Of a stretch of DNA of 21,221 bases, positions 14,748 to 21,141 are shown in pieces; the stretch's first letter is position 1, and every line of letters begins with the position of its first letter. A program made the position numbers and the translations under genes. Source of the stretch: an uncultured Chthoniobacterales bacterium (GTDB lineage: Bacteria; Verrucomicrobiota; Verrucomicrobiia; Chthoniobacterales; UBA10450); the NCBI GenBank assembly GCA_955652255.1, contig CATPAW010000066.1, positions 1 to 21,221 of the forward strand. The letters run 5' to 3'. The notes under the pieces were generated by a model that had not been told where the DNA came from, did no database searches, and saw only the letters and a program-made list of their open reading frames with translations.

Positions 14748-16106
14748 TCAGCGTTGCAACGAACTGTCGATGAAAGAAATTGTCTGACGCAGGCTGTCCT
14801 GCTCGTGCATGCGCTTCTTTACCAGTTTGCAGGCATGAAGGACCGTGCCGTGATCGCGACCGCCAAATGCGTCGCCGATTTCGTTGAGCGACGCTTTCGT
14901 GAGCTCGCGCGCCAGATACATCGCGACCTGGCGCGGAAAAGCAATATTGGCCGGGCGCCGTTTGCTCGTCATATCGGCCAGACGCACGTCGAAATGTTCG
15001 GCCACCCGCCGTTGAATTTGCTCGATCGTGACGGAATGCCGCGCTTCCTCCTGCAAAATGTCTTTGAGCAGATGTTCGACGACTTCCTGGGTGAGCTCCT
15101 TTCCACTGAGTGAAGCAAAAGAGGCGACGCGCATGAGCGCACCTTCAAGACGACGCACGTTTGTGCGAATGCGATTGGCGAGAAATTCGAAAACATCATC
15201 GCGCAGTTTGATCTGCATCGTCCGCGCTTTCTTGCGCAAGATCGCCATGCGCGTCTCGATGTCCGGTGGCTGAAGCTCGGCGGTCAGTCCCCATTCAAAG
15301 CGCGAAACGAGCCGCTTCTCCAGGTTTCTGATCTCCGAAGCGGGCCGGTCGCTTGAGAGCACGATCTGTTTATGACCGTCAAAAAGCGTGTTGAAAGTGT
15401 GAAAGAATTCTTCCTGCGAGCGTTCCTTGCCGCCGAGAAATTGAATGTCGTCGATCAAGAGCAGATCGGCCTGGCGATAACGCTTTCGGAATTTTACCAG
15501 ATTGCTGTGTTGAATCGCGTCGATGAATTCGTTGATGAACAGTTCGCTCGAGAGATACATCACCTTCGCGCCTTTCTTTTTCGCCCACACATATTGGCCG
15601 ATCGCCTGCATTAGGTGCGTCTTGCCCAGGCCCACGCCGCCGTAAATAAACAGCGGGTTATAAGTTCTCGCCGGTAATTGCGCCACCGCCAGACTGGCCG
15701 CATGCGCGATCTCGTTGTTAGGACCGACGACAAACGATTCGAACGTGTTTCGTGGATTGAGCCCGAGCGCGCTGCCGACCGATTTCGTGTCGCGGGGCGA
15801 ATCTGAGGCCACCTCCTTCAACGCAGCCGCGTCCTCAGCCACCTGCACTGAAGTTCCAGGCGGCGAAGAGAATTTTACTTCGCGCGGGCCGCCAAAAGCG
15901 GTGACGATGGCCGCTTGCAAGGCGGCCATGTGATTACTCTCGATCCAAAATTGGTAGATGTTGTTTGGAACACGGAAAGTGAGCGAGTTGTCGGTGGCGT
16001 CGATCAATTCCACGGCGGAAAACCAGCGCTTGAACGTATCGGCGCTGACCTGTGGCTTTAAAGCGGCGGACAATCGCTGCCACAACTGAGTGCAATTCTC
16101 GTTCAT
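14748..16106 (-). CDS. dnaA: Chromosomal replication initiator protein DnaA
   Basis: A 452-residue AAA+ initiator that binds DnaA boxes and melts oriC. Domain I (1-~75) has LWQRLSAALKPQVSADTFKRWF; a linker (~80-120) follows; the AAA+ domain carries Walker A GGVGLGKTH (156-164), Walker B LLLIDD (215-220) with the following FLGGKERSQEEFFHTFN, and the sensor-like SSDRPASEI. Domain IV has the DnaA signature GGRDHGTVLHACKLV (415-429), with DHGTVLHA for base contacts. The start is ATG 16106 (MNENCTQLWQRL). The 639 bp upstream is free of genes and contains a candidate origin. dnaN follows on the same strand. Confidence 0.97.
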   Translation of the reverse strand: MNENCTQLWQRLSAALKPQVSADTFKRWFSAVELIDATDNSLTFRVPNNIYQFWIESNHMAALQAAIVTAFGGPREVKFSSPPGTSVQVAEDAAALKEVASDSPRDTKSVGSALGLNPRNTFESFVVGPNNEIAHAASLAVAQLPARTYNPLFIYGGVGLGKTHLMQAIGQYVWAKKKGAKVMYLSSELFINEFIDAIQHSNLVKFRKRYRQADLLLIDDIQFLGGKERSQEEFFHTFNTLFDGHKQIVLSSDRPASEIRNLEKRLVSRFEWGLTAELQPPDIETRMAILRKKARTMQIKLRDDVFEFLANRIRTNVRRLEGALMRVASFASLSGKELTQEVVEHLLKDILQEEARHSVTIEQIQRRVAEHFDVRLADMTSKRRPANIAFPRQVAMYLARELTKASLNEIGDAFGGRDHGTVLHACKLVKKRMHEQDSLRQTISFIDSSLQR

Positions 16107-16298
16107 AGCGACTTGTTAACAGCGTTACACAATTGCCACAAAGGCTCTTACCGAGGGAAATTGGTCAGCGAAACGACGCCGATGCTTGGGCGTCACTGCA
16201 CCTGCAACGCAGAGAAAACGCTCGGAAAAAATACCAAAAACGTCTAAATACGAGGGGGAAGCGCTTCCCGCGCACTTCCGCAGCGCCTGGGTTGCGGC

Positions 16299-16308
16299 AA
16301 GATCGACA
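16299..16308 (+). repeat. Iterated 10-mer copy in the putative origin region
   Basis: An exact AAGATCGACA followed by T, in noncoding DNA about 80 bp on the dnaA side of the DnaA-box-like pair. Confidence 0.8.
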
Positions 16309-16369
16309 TCTGATTTGCGTCGTCGGTGTAGAAAGGTTAAGGCCTCGCTCATTCTCGCTTGTAGGAGTT

Positions 16370-16525
16370 TTATCGGAAGCTGTTCACATCTTATTCACAT
16401 CCACTCCCTTTTCGCCCTGCCAGCGGCTTCAGATTAGAAACCGCGGTCTACATCGACAAGAAAAAATCTTAATTTTATTTTCGTCGCACATAAAAAAAAA
16501 CTTGACTGAAAAATCAAAACAAGCG
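16370..16525. other. Candidate replication origin core (oriC)
   Basis: TTATTCACA at 16391-16399 matches the DnaA-box consensus TTATNCACA. CTGTTCACA at 16380-16388 matches it at 7 of 9 positions, in the same orientation and one helical turn (11 bp) away. About 60 bp further on begins a strongly A+T-rich tract, ~16459-16522, with runs such as CTTAATTTTATTTT and TAAAAAAAAACTTGA, suitable as a DNA-unwinding element. Position next to dnaA supports the call. Few good boxes is the main weakness. Confidence 0.45.
16391..16399 (+). promoter_or_regulatory. DnaA box TTATTCACA
   Basis: Exact match to TTATNCACA in the noncoding DNA upstream of dnaA, paired with the degenerate CTGTTCACA 11 bp away. Confidence 0.5.
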
Positions 16526-16558
16526 TGGCCGAAAACGGCAAAAATGGTCCCTTCGTGC

Positions 16559-16592
16559 GGAGTTGACTCCGAAAGTCCCGCGACGGCGGGAC
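16559..16592. repeat. Twin small hairpins
   Basis: Adjacent perfect hairpins GGAGT-TG-ACTCC (16559-16570) and GTCCCGC-GACG-GCGGGAC (16575-16592) in noncoding DNA. GAGTTGAC recurs just after the second (about 16593-16600). No U-tract follows on either strand, so a REP-like element is more likely than an intrinsic terminator. Confidence 0.5.
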
Positions 16593-16745
16593 GAGTTGAC
16601 CGAATTAGCGCACACGCGCATTTTTGCCCCCTTTGAAGCACGTTTCGCCCTCGATCCACGCGCCGGAAATGAATTTGAACCAAATTAGAATAGCGAACTG
16701 GAAATCCGGGCGCGCTGTTTCTTCCCAGTCGCGGGCAAAATAGCC

Positions 16746-17264
16746 ATGCGCATCTTTCTCGTCGTCTCGGTCGCGATGTTTTCCGGCATCTCGTCCATCC
16801 ATGCCGCCGATGAACTCCTGCCGCCGTTTGGTTTTCGCTGGAACGACCCGATGACGCGCGTGGAAGCGGTTTTAAAAGGCGCGAAAGCACAGATCGTGTC
16901 ACGCGAAAAAAAAGAAAGCCGCGAAGTGTGGACCGTTGAAGGCCTCGTTCATCCCGGATTGAAGCGCACGCTCTTTACTTTCAAGGGGAGATCGCTCTTC
17001 GGCGTCGAGCTGCAATATGAATATCCCGATTGGACGATCGAGCGTTACAACCAGCGCATGGGAGAAATCCGCAAATATTTCGATGAAAAGTACGGGACGG
17101 GCAAACTAGTCTCCCGCTCGCGCGATACCGATACCGAAGTCATCCAAACACTGGTCGGCTACCAATGGGTGGTGGGCGCGACGATGCTCGAACTCTTCTA
17201 TTTCTCCGCCCAGCACGACACGCTCGTCTTTCGCACGATCACGGTCGATTACAAAGCGCTTTGA
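16746..17264 (+). CDS. Putative secreted protein of unknown function
   Basis: A 172-residue protein with a clear signal peptide: MRIFLVVSVAMFSGISSIHAAD, likely cleaved after AHA-type residues near 20. The mature part is a small mixed alpha/beta domain with FGFRWNDPMTRVEAVLKGAKA, then TFKGRSLFGVELQYEYPDWTIERYNQRMGEIRKYFDEKYG and a C-terminal beta-rich segment. I do not recognise the family. It has no cysteine for a lipobox or disulphides. It lies divergent from dnaA across the putative origin and its last 16 bp overlap the end of def on the other strand. Coding character (no rare interruptions, coherent export signal) supports a real gene. Confidence 0.75.
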   Translation: MRIFLVVSVAMFSGISSIHAADELLPPFGFRWNDPMTRVEAVLKGAKAQIVSREKKESREVWTVEGLVHPGLKRTLFTFKGRSLFGVELQYEYPDWTIERYNQRMGEIRKYFDEKYGTGKLVSRSRDTDTEVIQTLVGYQWVVGATMLELFYFSAQHDTLVFRTITVDYKAL

Positions 17265-17848
17265 CCAACGAGCGATTGTCGATCTTTTACTCGCCCCTGT
17301 TTTGTTTCTTTTTGCAACCGCTTCAAACGACTCGATAAGCTTGCCTTCGCCGCCGAGCTCATTCGATCGATAAAAAGAATTCCGTTGAGATGATCGGCTT
17401 CATGCTGCAAGGCGCGCGCCAACAAACCGGTCGCTTCGATTTCGATCGTTTTATTTTCCAGCGTTTGCGCGCTCACACTTACAGATTCCGCCCGCTCGAT
17501 TTCACCCGTGATCTCGGGAAAACTGAGACAGCCTTCTGTTCCAACTGCGCTGCCCTCGCTCAGAGTAATCAATGGGTTGATCAAGACCAGCGGCATCGCC
17601 GCCTTTGGATCGACATCTTCGCCGTTTAACTTCATCGTGCTCGGCCGATCTTCGACTTGGGAAATGTCGAGCACCGTGAGCTGCAAAGGCTCGCCCACTT
17701 GTTGTCCGGCGAGGCCGATGCCGTTCGCGGCGCGCATGGTCTCGAGCATGTTCTGCGCAAGCTCGCGAATGCGATTGTCGATCTTATCGATCTGTTTGCC
17801 TTTTGCGCGCAGGATCGGATCGCCGTACTGCAAGATCGACAATCTCAT
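17249..17848 (-). CDS. def: Peptide deformylase
   Basis: This 199-residue Fe/Zn hydrolase removes the formyl group from the N-terminal Met of nascent proteins. The three family motifs are intact: GIGLAGQQVG (motif 1), EGCLSFP with the metal-binding Cys (motif 2), and HEADHLNG (motif 3, HExxH). The start is ATG 17848 (MRLSILQYGDPILR), the usual N-terminus. It overlaps the exbD stop by four bases (ATGA), indicating translational coupling; an upstream in-frame Met at 17929 lies inside exbD and is rejected. The C-terminal ~15 residues (KDRQSLVGQSAL) look nonconserved and overlap the convergent secreted-protein gene. Three exact copies of the iterated 10-mer fall within it (17277, 17776, 17832). 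Confidence 0.96.
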   Translation of the reverse strand: MRLSILQYGDPILRAKGKQIDKIDNRIRELAQNMLETMRAANGIGLAGQQVGEPLQLTVLDISQVEDRPSTMKLNGEDVDPKAAMPLVLINPLITLSEGSAVGTEGCLSFPEITGEIERAESVSVSAQTLENKTIEIEATGLLARALQHEADHLNGILFIDRMSSAAKASLSSRLKRLQKETKQGRVKDRQSLVGQSAL

Positions 17849-18252
17849 TTTTCCTCGCGCATAAACGACGGAAGATTTTTCACGCCCGCCAGTTTCAAAG
17901 CGTCCATCACTTTGACGATGGCGCCCCACGACGCCTTTTTGTCGGCTTGCAGGGCCAGCGTCGATTTACGATCCGCTGGCAAATCGCGCACCGCCGCCTC
18001 CAATTCGTCAACCCCGACACTTTGCCCATCCAGTTGGATCGCGTCATTTTGATCGACACTCACGATTGCATGCTCGAGCTCGGCCGGCCGCTTGGTCGCG
18101 GTTTTTGATTCCGGCAAATTGATCTGAACTTCCGGCTGGTCCTTTTTAAATGTCGTCGAAACGACAAAGAAGATGAGCAGGATGATGAGGATATCGACCA
18201 GCGAAACGATAATGATGGTGGGTGCCCTGCGCTTGCGGACGACGAAGTTCAT
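17845..18252 (-). CDS. exbD: Biopolymer transport protein ExbD/TolR family
   Basis: A 135-residue inner-membrane protein that with ExbB converts proton-motive force into motion of TonB or TolA. It has a short cytoplasmic N-terminus, one transmembrane helix (~12-34) bearing the essential Asp (D20, in VSLVDILIILLIFFV), and a periplasmic domain with the family pattern LDGQSVGVDELEAAVRDL and ALQADKKASWGAIVKVMDALKLAGV. Size and pattern match ExbD closely. It lies 21 bp after exbB and overlaps def by four bases. TolR is a possible alternative, since no outer-membrane receptor gene is present to decide. Confidence 0.92.
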   Translation of the reverse strand: MNFVVRKRRAPTIIIVSLVDILIILLIFFVVSTTFKKDQPEVQINLPESKTATKRPAELEHAIVSVDQNDAIQLDGQSVGVDELEAAVRDLPADRKSTLALQADKKASWGAIVKVMDALKLAGVKNLPSFMREEK

Positions 18253-18273
18253 AGCGTGGGATGGGCGCGCGCT

Positions 18274-18999
18274 TTACACCACCGGCGTCGGCGTCGGCGC
18301 TGTTATCAGCGGTGGAGATTTAGCCGGCGTCACTTCGCGGGAAGAGCGCCCATAGTAACATTTGCTGATCAACTCCACGACCAGCGTTTCCATTTCCACC
18401 GACATTACTTCCACTTTCTTGGAGAGATAACTGAAGGCGATTAACGTCGGCACCGCGATCGAAAGTCCGAAGACGGTTGCGTTCAGCGCTTCGGCAATCC
18501 CAAGCGCGATTTGGCGCGTATCCGATGCGCCCGAGCTCAAGCCAAGATGCGAGAAAACGTGCACCAGACCGGAGACCGCGCCGATCAACCCGAGCAGCGG
18601 CGCGATCCCGGTGATGACTTCGAGAACAATGAGCCCTTTCTCCAGCCGCACCATTTCGTGACGCGCGCGCGTTTCCACTGCTTCCACATTCTCCGAACGC
18701 GGCCCGCGCAAGTGCTGGAGCGCAACCCGCGCGATCCGTGCCAGTGATGACGGGTCATGTTGCACAATCCGCGCCAAACGCTCGGCGCTTCCTCCTGGCA
18801 TGAGCCGTTCGATCTCGCTTTGGATGACGAGGGGCATCACATTCTTTTCGCGCAAAGCGATGCCGCGCAAAATCATTGTCGTCACCGAAACGATCGAGCA
18901 GATGAGCAGCGGCCACATGAAAAGCCCGCCCCTGACGAAGAAGCTCATGATCGTCCGCACCGTTTCGGATACCCCGGCAATTAGAGCAATGGCGATCAT
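18274..18999 (-). CDS. exbB: MotA/TolQ/ExbB proton channel family protein
   Basis: A 241-residue inner-membrane channel subunit that pairs with ExbD. Three transmembrane segments are visible: ~24-44 (GGLFMWPLLICSIVSVTTMI), ~130-155 (LIVLEVITGIAPLLGLIGAVSGLV) and ~175-200 (IAEALNATVFGLSIAVPTLIAF). The last two hold the conserved GLIGAV and ALxxTxxGLxxAVP patterns of the channel, with Thr in the pore position. A cytoplasmic loop lies between helices 1 and 2. The start ATG 18999 overlaps the tonB TGA by one base (TGATG), so coupling is likely; a later Met at residue 18 is an alternative start. Confidence 0.9.
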   Translation of the reverse strand: MIAIALIAGVSETVRTIMSFFVRGGLFMWPLLICSIVSVTTMILRGIALREKNVMPLVIQSEIERLMPGGSAERLARIVQHDPSSLARIARVALQHLRGPRSENVEAVETRARHEMVRLEKGLIVLEVITGIAPLLGLIGAVSGLVHVFSHLGLSSGASDTRQIALGIAEALNATVFGLSIAVPTLIAFSYLSKKVEVMSVEMETLVVELISKCYYGRSSREVTPAKSPPLITAPTPTPVV

Positions 19000-19985
19000 C
19001 AGTTAGCGTACATCGTAAACGACATTTCCTCGTCCAACCCCTCAGCCGGCAGCGTGTCCGCCACATCCTCTGGAATCGGCGGTAACTGGATTTCGAGCAC
19101 AGATTGGAGACATACGTTTGCGAAAGATTCGTTGGAGCTGTTTTCGACGACCTTGAGATTGGCCACGCGACCGCTTCGGTCAACCGAAAAGACCAGACGT
19201 AAGGTGCCGATGCTGACCAGATCGCGCTGCCTGGAGACATAATAGTACCAACGCGAGCCGACAGCGTCGTAGAGAGTTTTTTGATATCGACCCAGCGGCG
19301 TGCCAATCGCGTTCACCGCCGATGCACCACGATTCGTGATCGATCCCGACAATCGAGTTTGACGTTTTTGCGCGCGATATGCGGAGCGCGGCTGTTCTGG
19401 CGTCGGAACAACGGAAGGCCGGACTGTCGGAGTCGGCGTCGAGGTTAACATCGCGAATTGCTCTGAGTCCGTGACCGGCGTCGGCTGAGGTGTTGGTTGC
19501 GGCGGTTCGGACGGTTTGGGACTTTCCTGCGGTGCCGCACTGGGCTGTGATTGCGCGCCTTCGTTCGGCAGCGAGTACTGATGCGTTTCCAAATCGACCC
19601 CCGGCCGGTCGATCCCCTGCTGCGACGGCAAGGGCATGCCGCCTGTGGCCGGTTGTTGACTTGCCGCAATCGAATTGGCGTTTGATTCAAATGTTTTTTC
19701 TTTCGGCGCCTCCGCCGATTGCTTCGATTCGTCCGTCTCCATGAACGCGGGATTCTTCGGAACAACCGGTGGCGGCGTGGAAAGATCGACAATCGTTAGC
19801 TCGACCGGTTTTTCCTGGACCGGCAGCGGTGGGGAAAAAACGCCGCCCAGACCGGCAAGCGTGAACGCGACCAACAGATGAATGAAAAGCGCTGCCAGCA
19901 GCGCCCATAAAACTTTTCGAGCTTCCTGCTTTCGATCTATCGCGACATCGCCCGGTTGGGCAAACATGATCTCGGCCGTCGTCAT
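18999..19985 (-). CDS. TonB-family energy transducer
   Basis: A 328-residue periplasm-spanning protein. It has a cytoplasmic N-terminus, one transmembrane anchor (~25-49, VLWALLAALFIHLLVAFTLAGLGGVF), then a long Pro-rich spacer (~50-200, with QPTPQPTP and TPTPTVRPSVVPTP). The C-terminal domain (~232-328) contains YQKTLYDAVGSRWYYYV and GTLRLVFSVDRSGRVANLKVVENSSN, a TonB/TolA-type pattern. With the neighbouring ExbB/ExbD it should energise outer-membrane transport or, if TolA-like, envelope constriction. It is the first gene of the tonB-exbB-exbD-def operon. VDL at 66-68 uses the iterated 10-mer, while VDL at 130-132 uses other codons. Confidence 0.85.
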   Translation of the reverse strand: MTTAEIMFAQPGDVAIDRKQEARKVLWALLAALFIHLLVAFTLAGLGGVFSPPLPVQEKPVELTIVDLSTPPPVVPKNPAFMETDESKQSAEAPKEKTFESNANSIAASQQPATGGMPLPSQQGIDRPGVDLETHQYSLPNEGAQSQPSAAPQESPKPSEPPQPTPQPTPVTDSEQFAMLTSTPTPTVRPSVVPTPEQPRSAYRAQKRQTRLSGSITNRGASAVNAIGTPLGRYQKTLYDAVGSRWYYYVSRQRDLVSIGTLRLVFSVDRSGRVANLKVVENSSNESFANVCLQSVLEIQLPPIPEDVADTLPAEGLDEEMSFTMYAN

Positions 19986-20051
19986 GAGAGCGCTCTATAA
20001 ATAATGATAAGGGAGTCGGGCGTGGAATCTTCGGATTCCGAGCGAGCGAAC

Positions 20052-20078
20052 ATTATCTCACGCGCGATGCGGTGACAA
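20052..20078 (-). promoter_or_regulatory. Possible promoter for the tonB operon
   Basis: On the minus strand, TTGTCA (20073-20078) and GATAAT (20052-20057) resemble -35 and -10 boxes but are separated by only 15 bp. The tonB ATG lies about 65 bp downstream and the -35 abuts the end of the glycosylase gene. Suggestive only. Confidence 0.3.
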
Positions 20079-20079
20079 A

Positions 20080-21015
20080 TTACCTGGAGGGACATGCGCT
20101 TTCGTGTCCCTCTTGTTGGCGCCCGACGGCGCGGCGCCCTCCATATGCATGGGTTTTGTTCATTCTCGCATGGTGAAACAAATACTGCTGCGCGTAACCG
20201 CCGTGTTTCCCGAAATACGTTTCCGAAAATGCGCGCAATCGTTGCCCCGTCACTTTTCTCCTCCGCCGAAAATATTTTTCTTTCAAGACGCGTTCGATCC
20301 AGACGTCGATCGGGAATGCGCGCAAACGTTCGTAGGCAAAGAGCATCACACAATTAGCAACCTTCGCACCCACGCCGGGCAGCTCGCAGAGTTTTTCGCG
20401 AAGATCGACATCGGGAAGCGCCGCCAAGGCATCGAGATCGGCCGCGCGCGAATGGACGAGCCGCGCGGTCGCGAGTAAATTCGGTGCGCGATAACCAAGT
20501 GCGCATTCGCGCAACTCCTTTTCTGAACTTTTCGCCAACTGCGCCGGCGATGGAAATGTGTAAACGGTGTAGTGGTCGATCTTGCGTGCGTCGCCAAAAC
20601 GTTTGCGCAGCGCTCGCGAAATCTGGCGAATGTGCGCGACCTGTTTCACCGACGAACAAATGAATGTCGCGAGACACTCCCACTTTGGTTGGCGAATGAT
20701 TCGCAAACCCCGACAAAAATCCCGCGCCGCGTTCATCGTCGGATCATTCGGAAATGACGCGCAAATTTCCGAAAGCGGATGATCGAGCGCGAAATAGTCT
20801 GCGATGATATTGCGTAGCGCACGCGTCTCGCGTGCTGGTTGCGGTGTCTCGCCGCCACGAACCTTTATCACCTTTCCAACTTGCTCCACATGAACCGCCC
20901 GATCGCCAATCGTCCCACAAAATCCATTGTCGATCTTTTCCCAATGAAACACCTGCCCGGATTTGAGTGTCATTGCCAGATCGAAATCGGGCGCTGGAAT
21001 TTGAACGAATTTCAT
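20080..21015 (-). CDS. 8-oxoguanine DNA glycosylase, OGG1 type
   Basis: A 311-residue base-excision repair glycosylase/AP lyase of the HhH-GPD superfamily that removes 8-oxoguanine opposite cytosine. OGG1-type features: N-terminal domain with LKSGQVFHWEKIDNGFCGTIGDR (17-39); helix-hairpin-helix ELPGVGAKVANC (211-222) containing the catalytic lysine K218; and the conserved aspartate D237 in FPIDVWIERVL. The alignment with human OGG1 (GTKVADC, K249; PVDVH, D268) is clear by eye. MutY-type Fe-S cysteines are absent. The start is ATG 21015; an upstream in-frame Met at 21069 lies in a palindromic repeat. The last ~25 residues after HHARM are encoded by hairpin-rich DNA and look nonconserved. Confidence 0.88.
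   Translation of the reverse strand: MKFVQIPAPDFDLAMTLKSGQVFHWEKIDNGFCGTIGDRAVHVEQVGKVIKVRGGETPQPARETRALRNIIADYFALDHPLSEICASFPNDPTMNAARDFCRGLRIIRQPKWECLATFICSSVKQVAHIRQISRALRKRFGDARKIDHYTVYTFPSPAQLAKSSEKELRECALGYRAPNLLATARLVHSRAADLDALAALPDVDLREKLCELPGVGAKVANCVMLFAYERLRAFPIDVWIERVLKEKYFRRRRKVTGQRLRAFSETYFGKHGGYAQQYLFHHARMNKTHAYGGRRAVGRQQEGHESACPSR
20087..20138. repeat. Hairpins at the 3' end of the glycosylase gene
   Basis: Perfect 8-bp stem GAGGGACA (20087-20094) with TGTCCCTC (20105-20112) and a 10-nt loop, followed by two GGCGCC palindromes (20118-20123, 20133-20138). They encode the last residues of the glycosylase. The stem lies just before the TAA and may help end the transcript, but there is no U-run. 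Confidence 0.55.
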
Positions 21016-21104
21016 GGTGGATCGAGCAGTCCCTTGCTCGATGCTAAAGTTTAGCGGCAGAGCGGCCATTATTTAGCATCGCGCGACGGACCGCACGATC
21101 CACC
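21016..21104. repeat. 89-bp palindromic element with 33-bp inverted arms
   Basis: Left arm 21016-21048 and right arm 21072-21104 are inverted copies matching at 28 of 33 positions, sharing GGTGGATCG at the outer and CGATGCTAAA at the inner end, around a 23-nt centre. The left arm abuts the glycosylase start codon, so the element occupies that gene's promoter or leader. No reading frame lies inside. A MITE- or REP-like mobile repeat is the likeliest identity. Confidence 0.8.
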
Positions 21105-21131
21105 TTGCGCCTTCGGAAAATTCTGTCACCT

Positions 21132-21141
21132 AAGATCGACA
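21132..21141 (+). repeat. Iterated 10-mer copy overlapping a start codon
   Basis: AAGATCGACA whose last A is the first base of the symporter ATG, giving AAGATCGACATGG. It occupies the place of a ribosome-binding site, though its match to a Shine-Dalgarno sequence is poor. Confidence 0.75.

Larger units (their letters stand above)
16107..16745. other. 639-bp gene-free region upstream of dnaA
   Basis: The largest gap in the window, between divergent dnaA and the secreted-protein gene. It contains, from dnaA outward: a 14-bp perfect palindrome GGGAAGCGCTTCCC (16256-16269), an exact iterated 10-mer (16299-16308), two DnaA-box-like sites (16380-16399), an A+T-rich tract (~16459-16522), and hairpins GGAGT-TG-ACTCC (16559-16570) and GTCCCGC-GACG-GCGGGAC (16575-16592). 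Open frames crossing it on either strand have no recognisable protein character. No rpmH/rnpA is present. Confidence 0.6.
1637..21141. repeat. Dispersed iterated 10-mer AAGATCGACA, 26 exact copies
   Basis: Plus-strand copies start at 2013, 5277, 6258, 9726, 10492, 11219, 12912, 13015, 14731, 16299, 17832, 19782, 20401 and 21132. Minus-strand copies (seen as TGTCGATCTT) start at 1637, 3533, 4865, 5557, 8273, 10370, 10846, 11446, 12094, 17277, 17776 and 20928. The next base is A in 15, T in 9, C in 1 and G in 1. The base before is unconstrained. Chance expectation for one 10-mer on both strands is about 0.04. Single-mismatch variants noticed: 333, 4207, 4632, 8230 and 20574. Twenty-one copies lie in genes (10 sense, 11 antisense) and five in gaps. 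Confidence 0.9.

Noticed and set aside
16527..16545. Intrinsic terminator at GCCG-AAAA-CGGC followed by AAAAA
   Set aside because: The stem is only four base pairs and the A-run gives a U-tract on neither transcript in the right place.
16133..16636. A 167-codon plus-strand frame in the gap upstream of dnaA
   Set aside because: It crosses the DnaA-box-like sites, the A+T-rich tract and the hairpins, and its product has no protein-like pattern.
1637..21141. Chi-like or KOPS-like interpretation of the iterated 10-mer
   Set aside because: Chi and KOPS are oriented with respect to replication; here 14 copies lie on one strand and 12 on the other, with no switch at the putative origin. A small window cannot exclude it fully.
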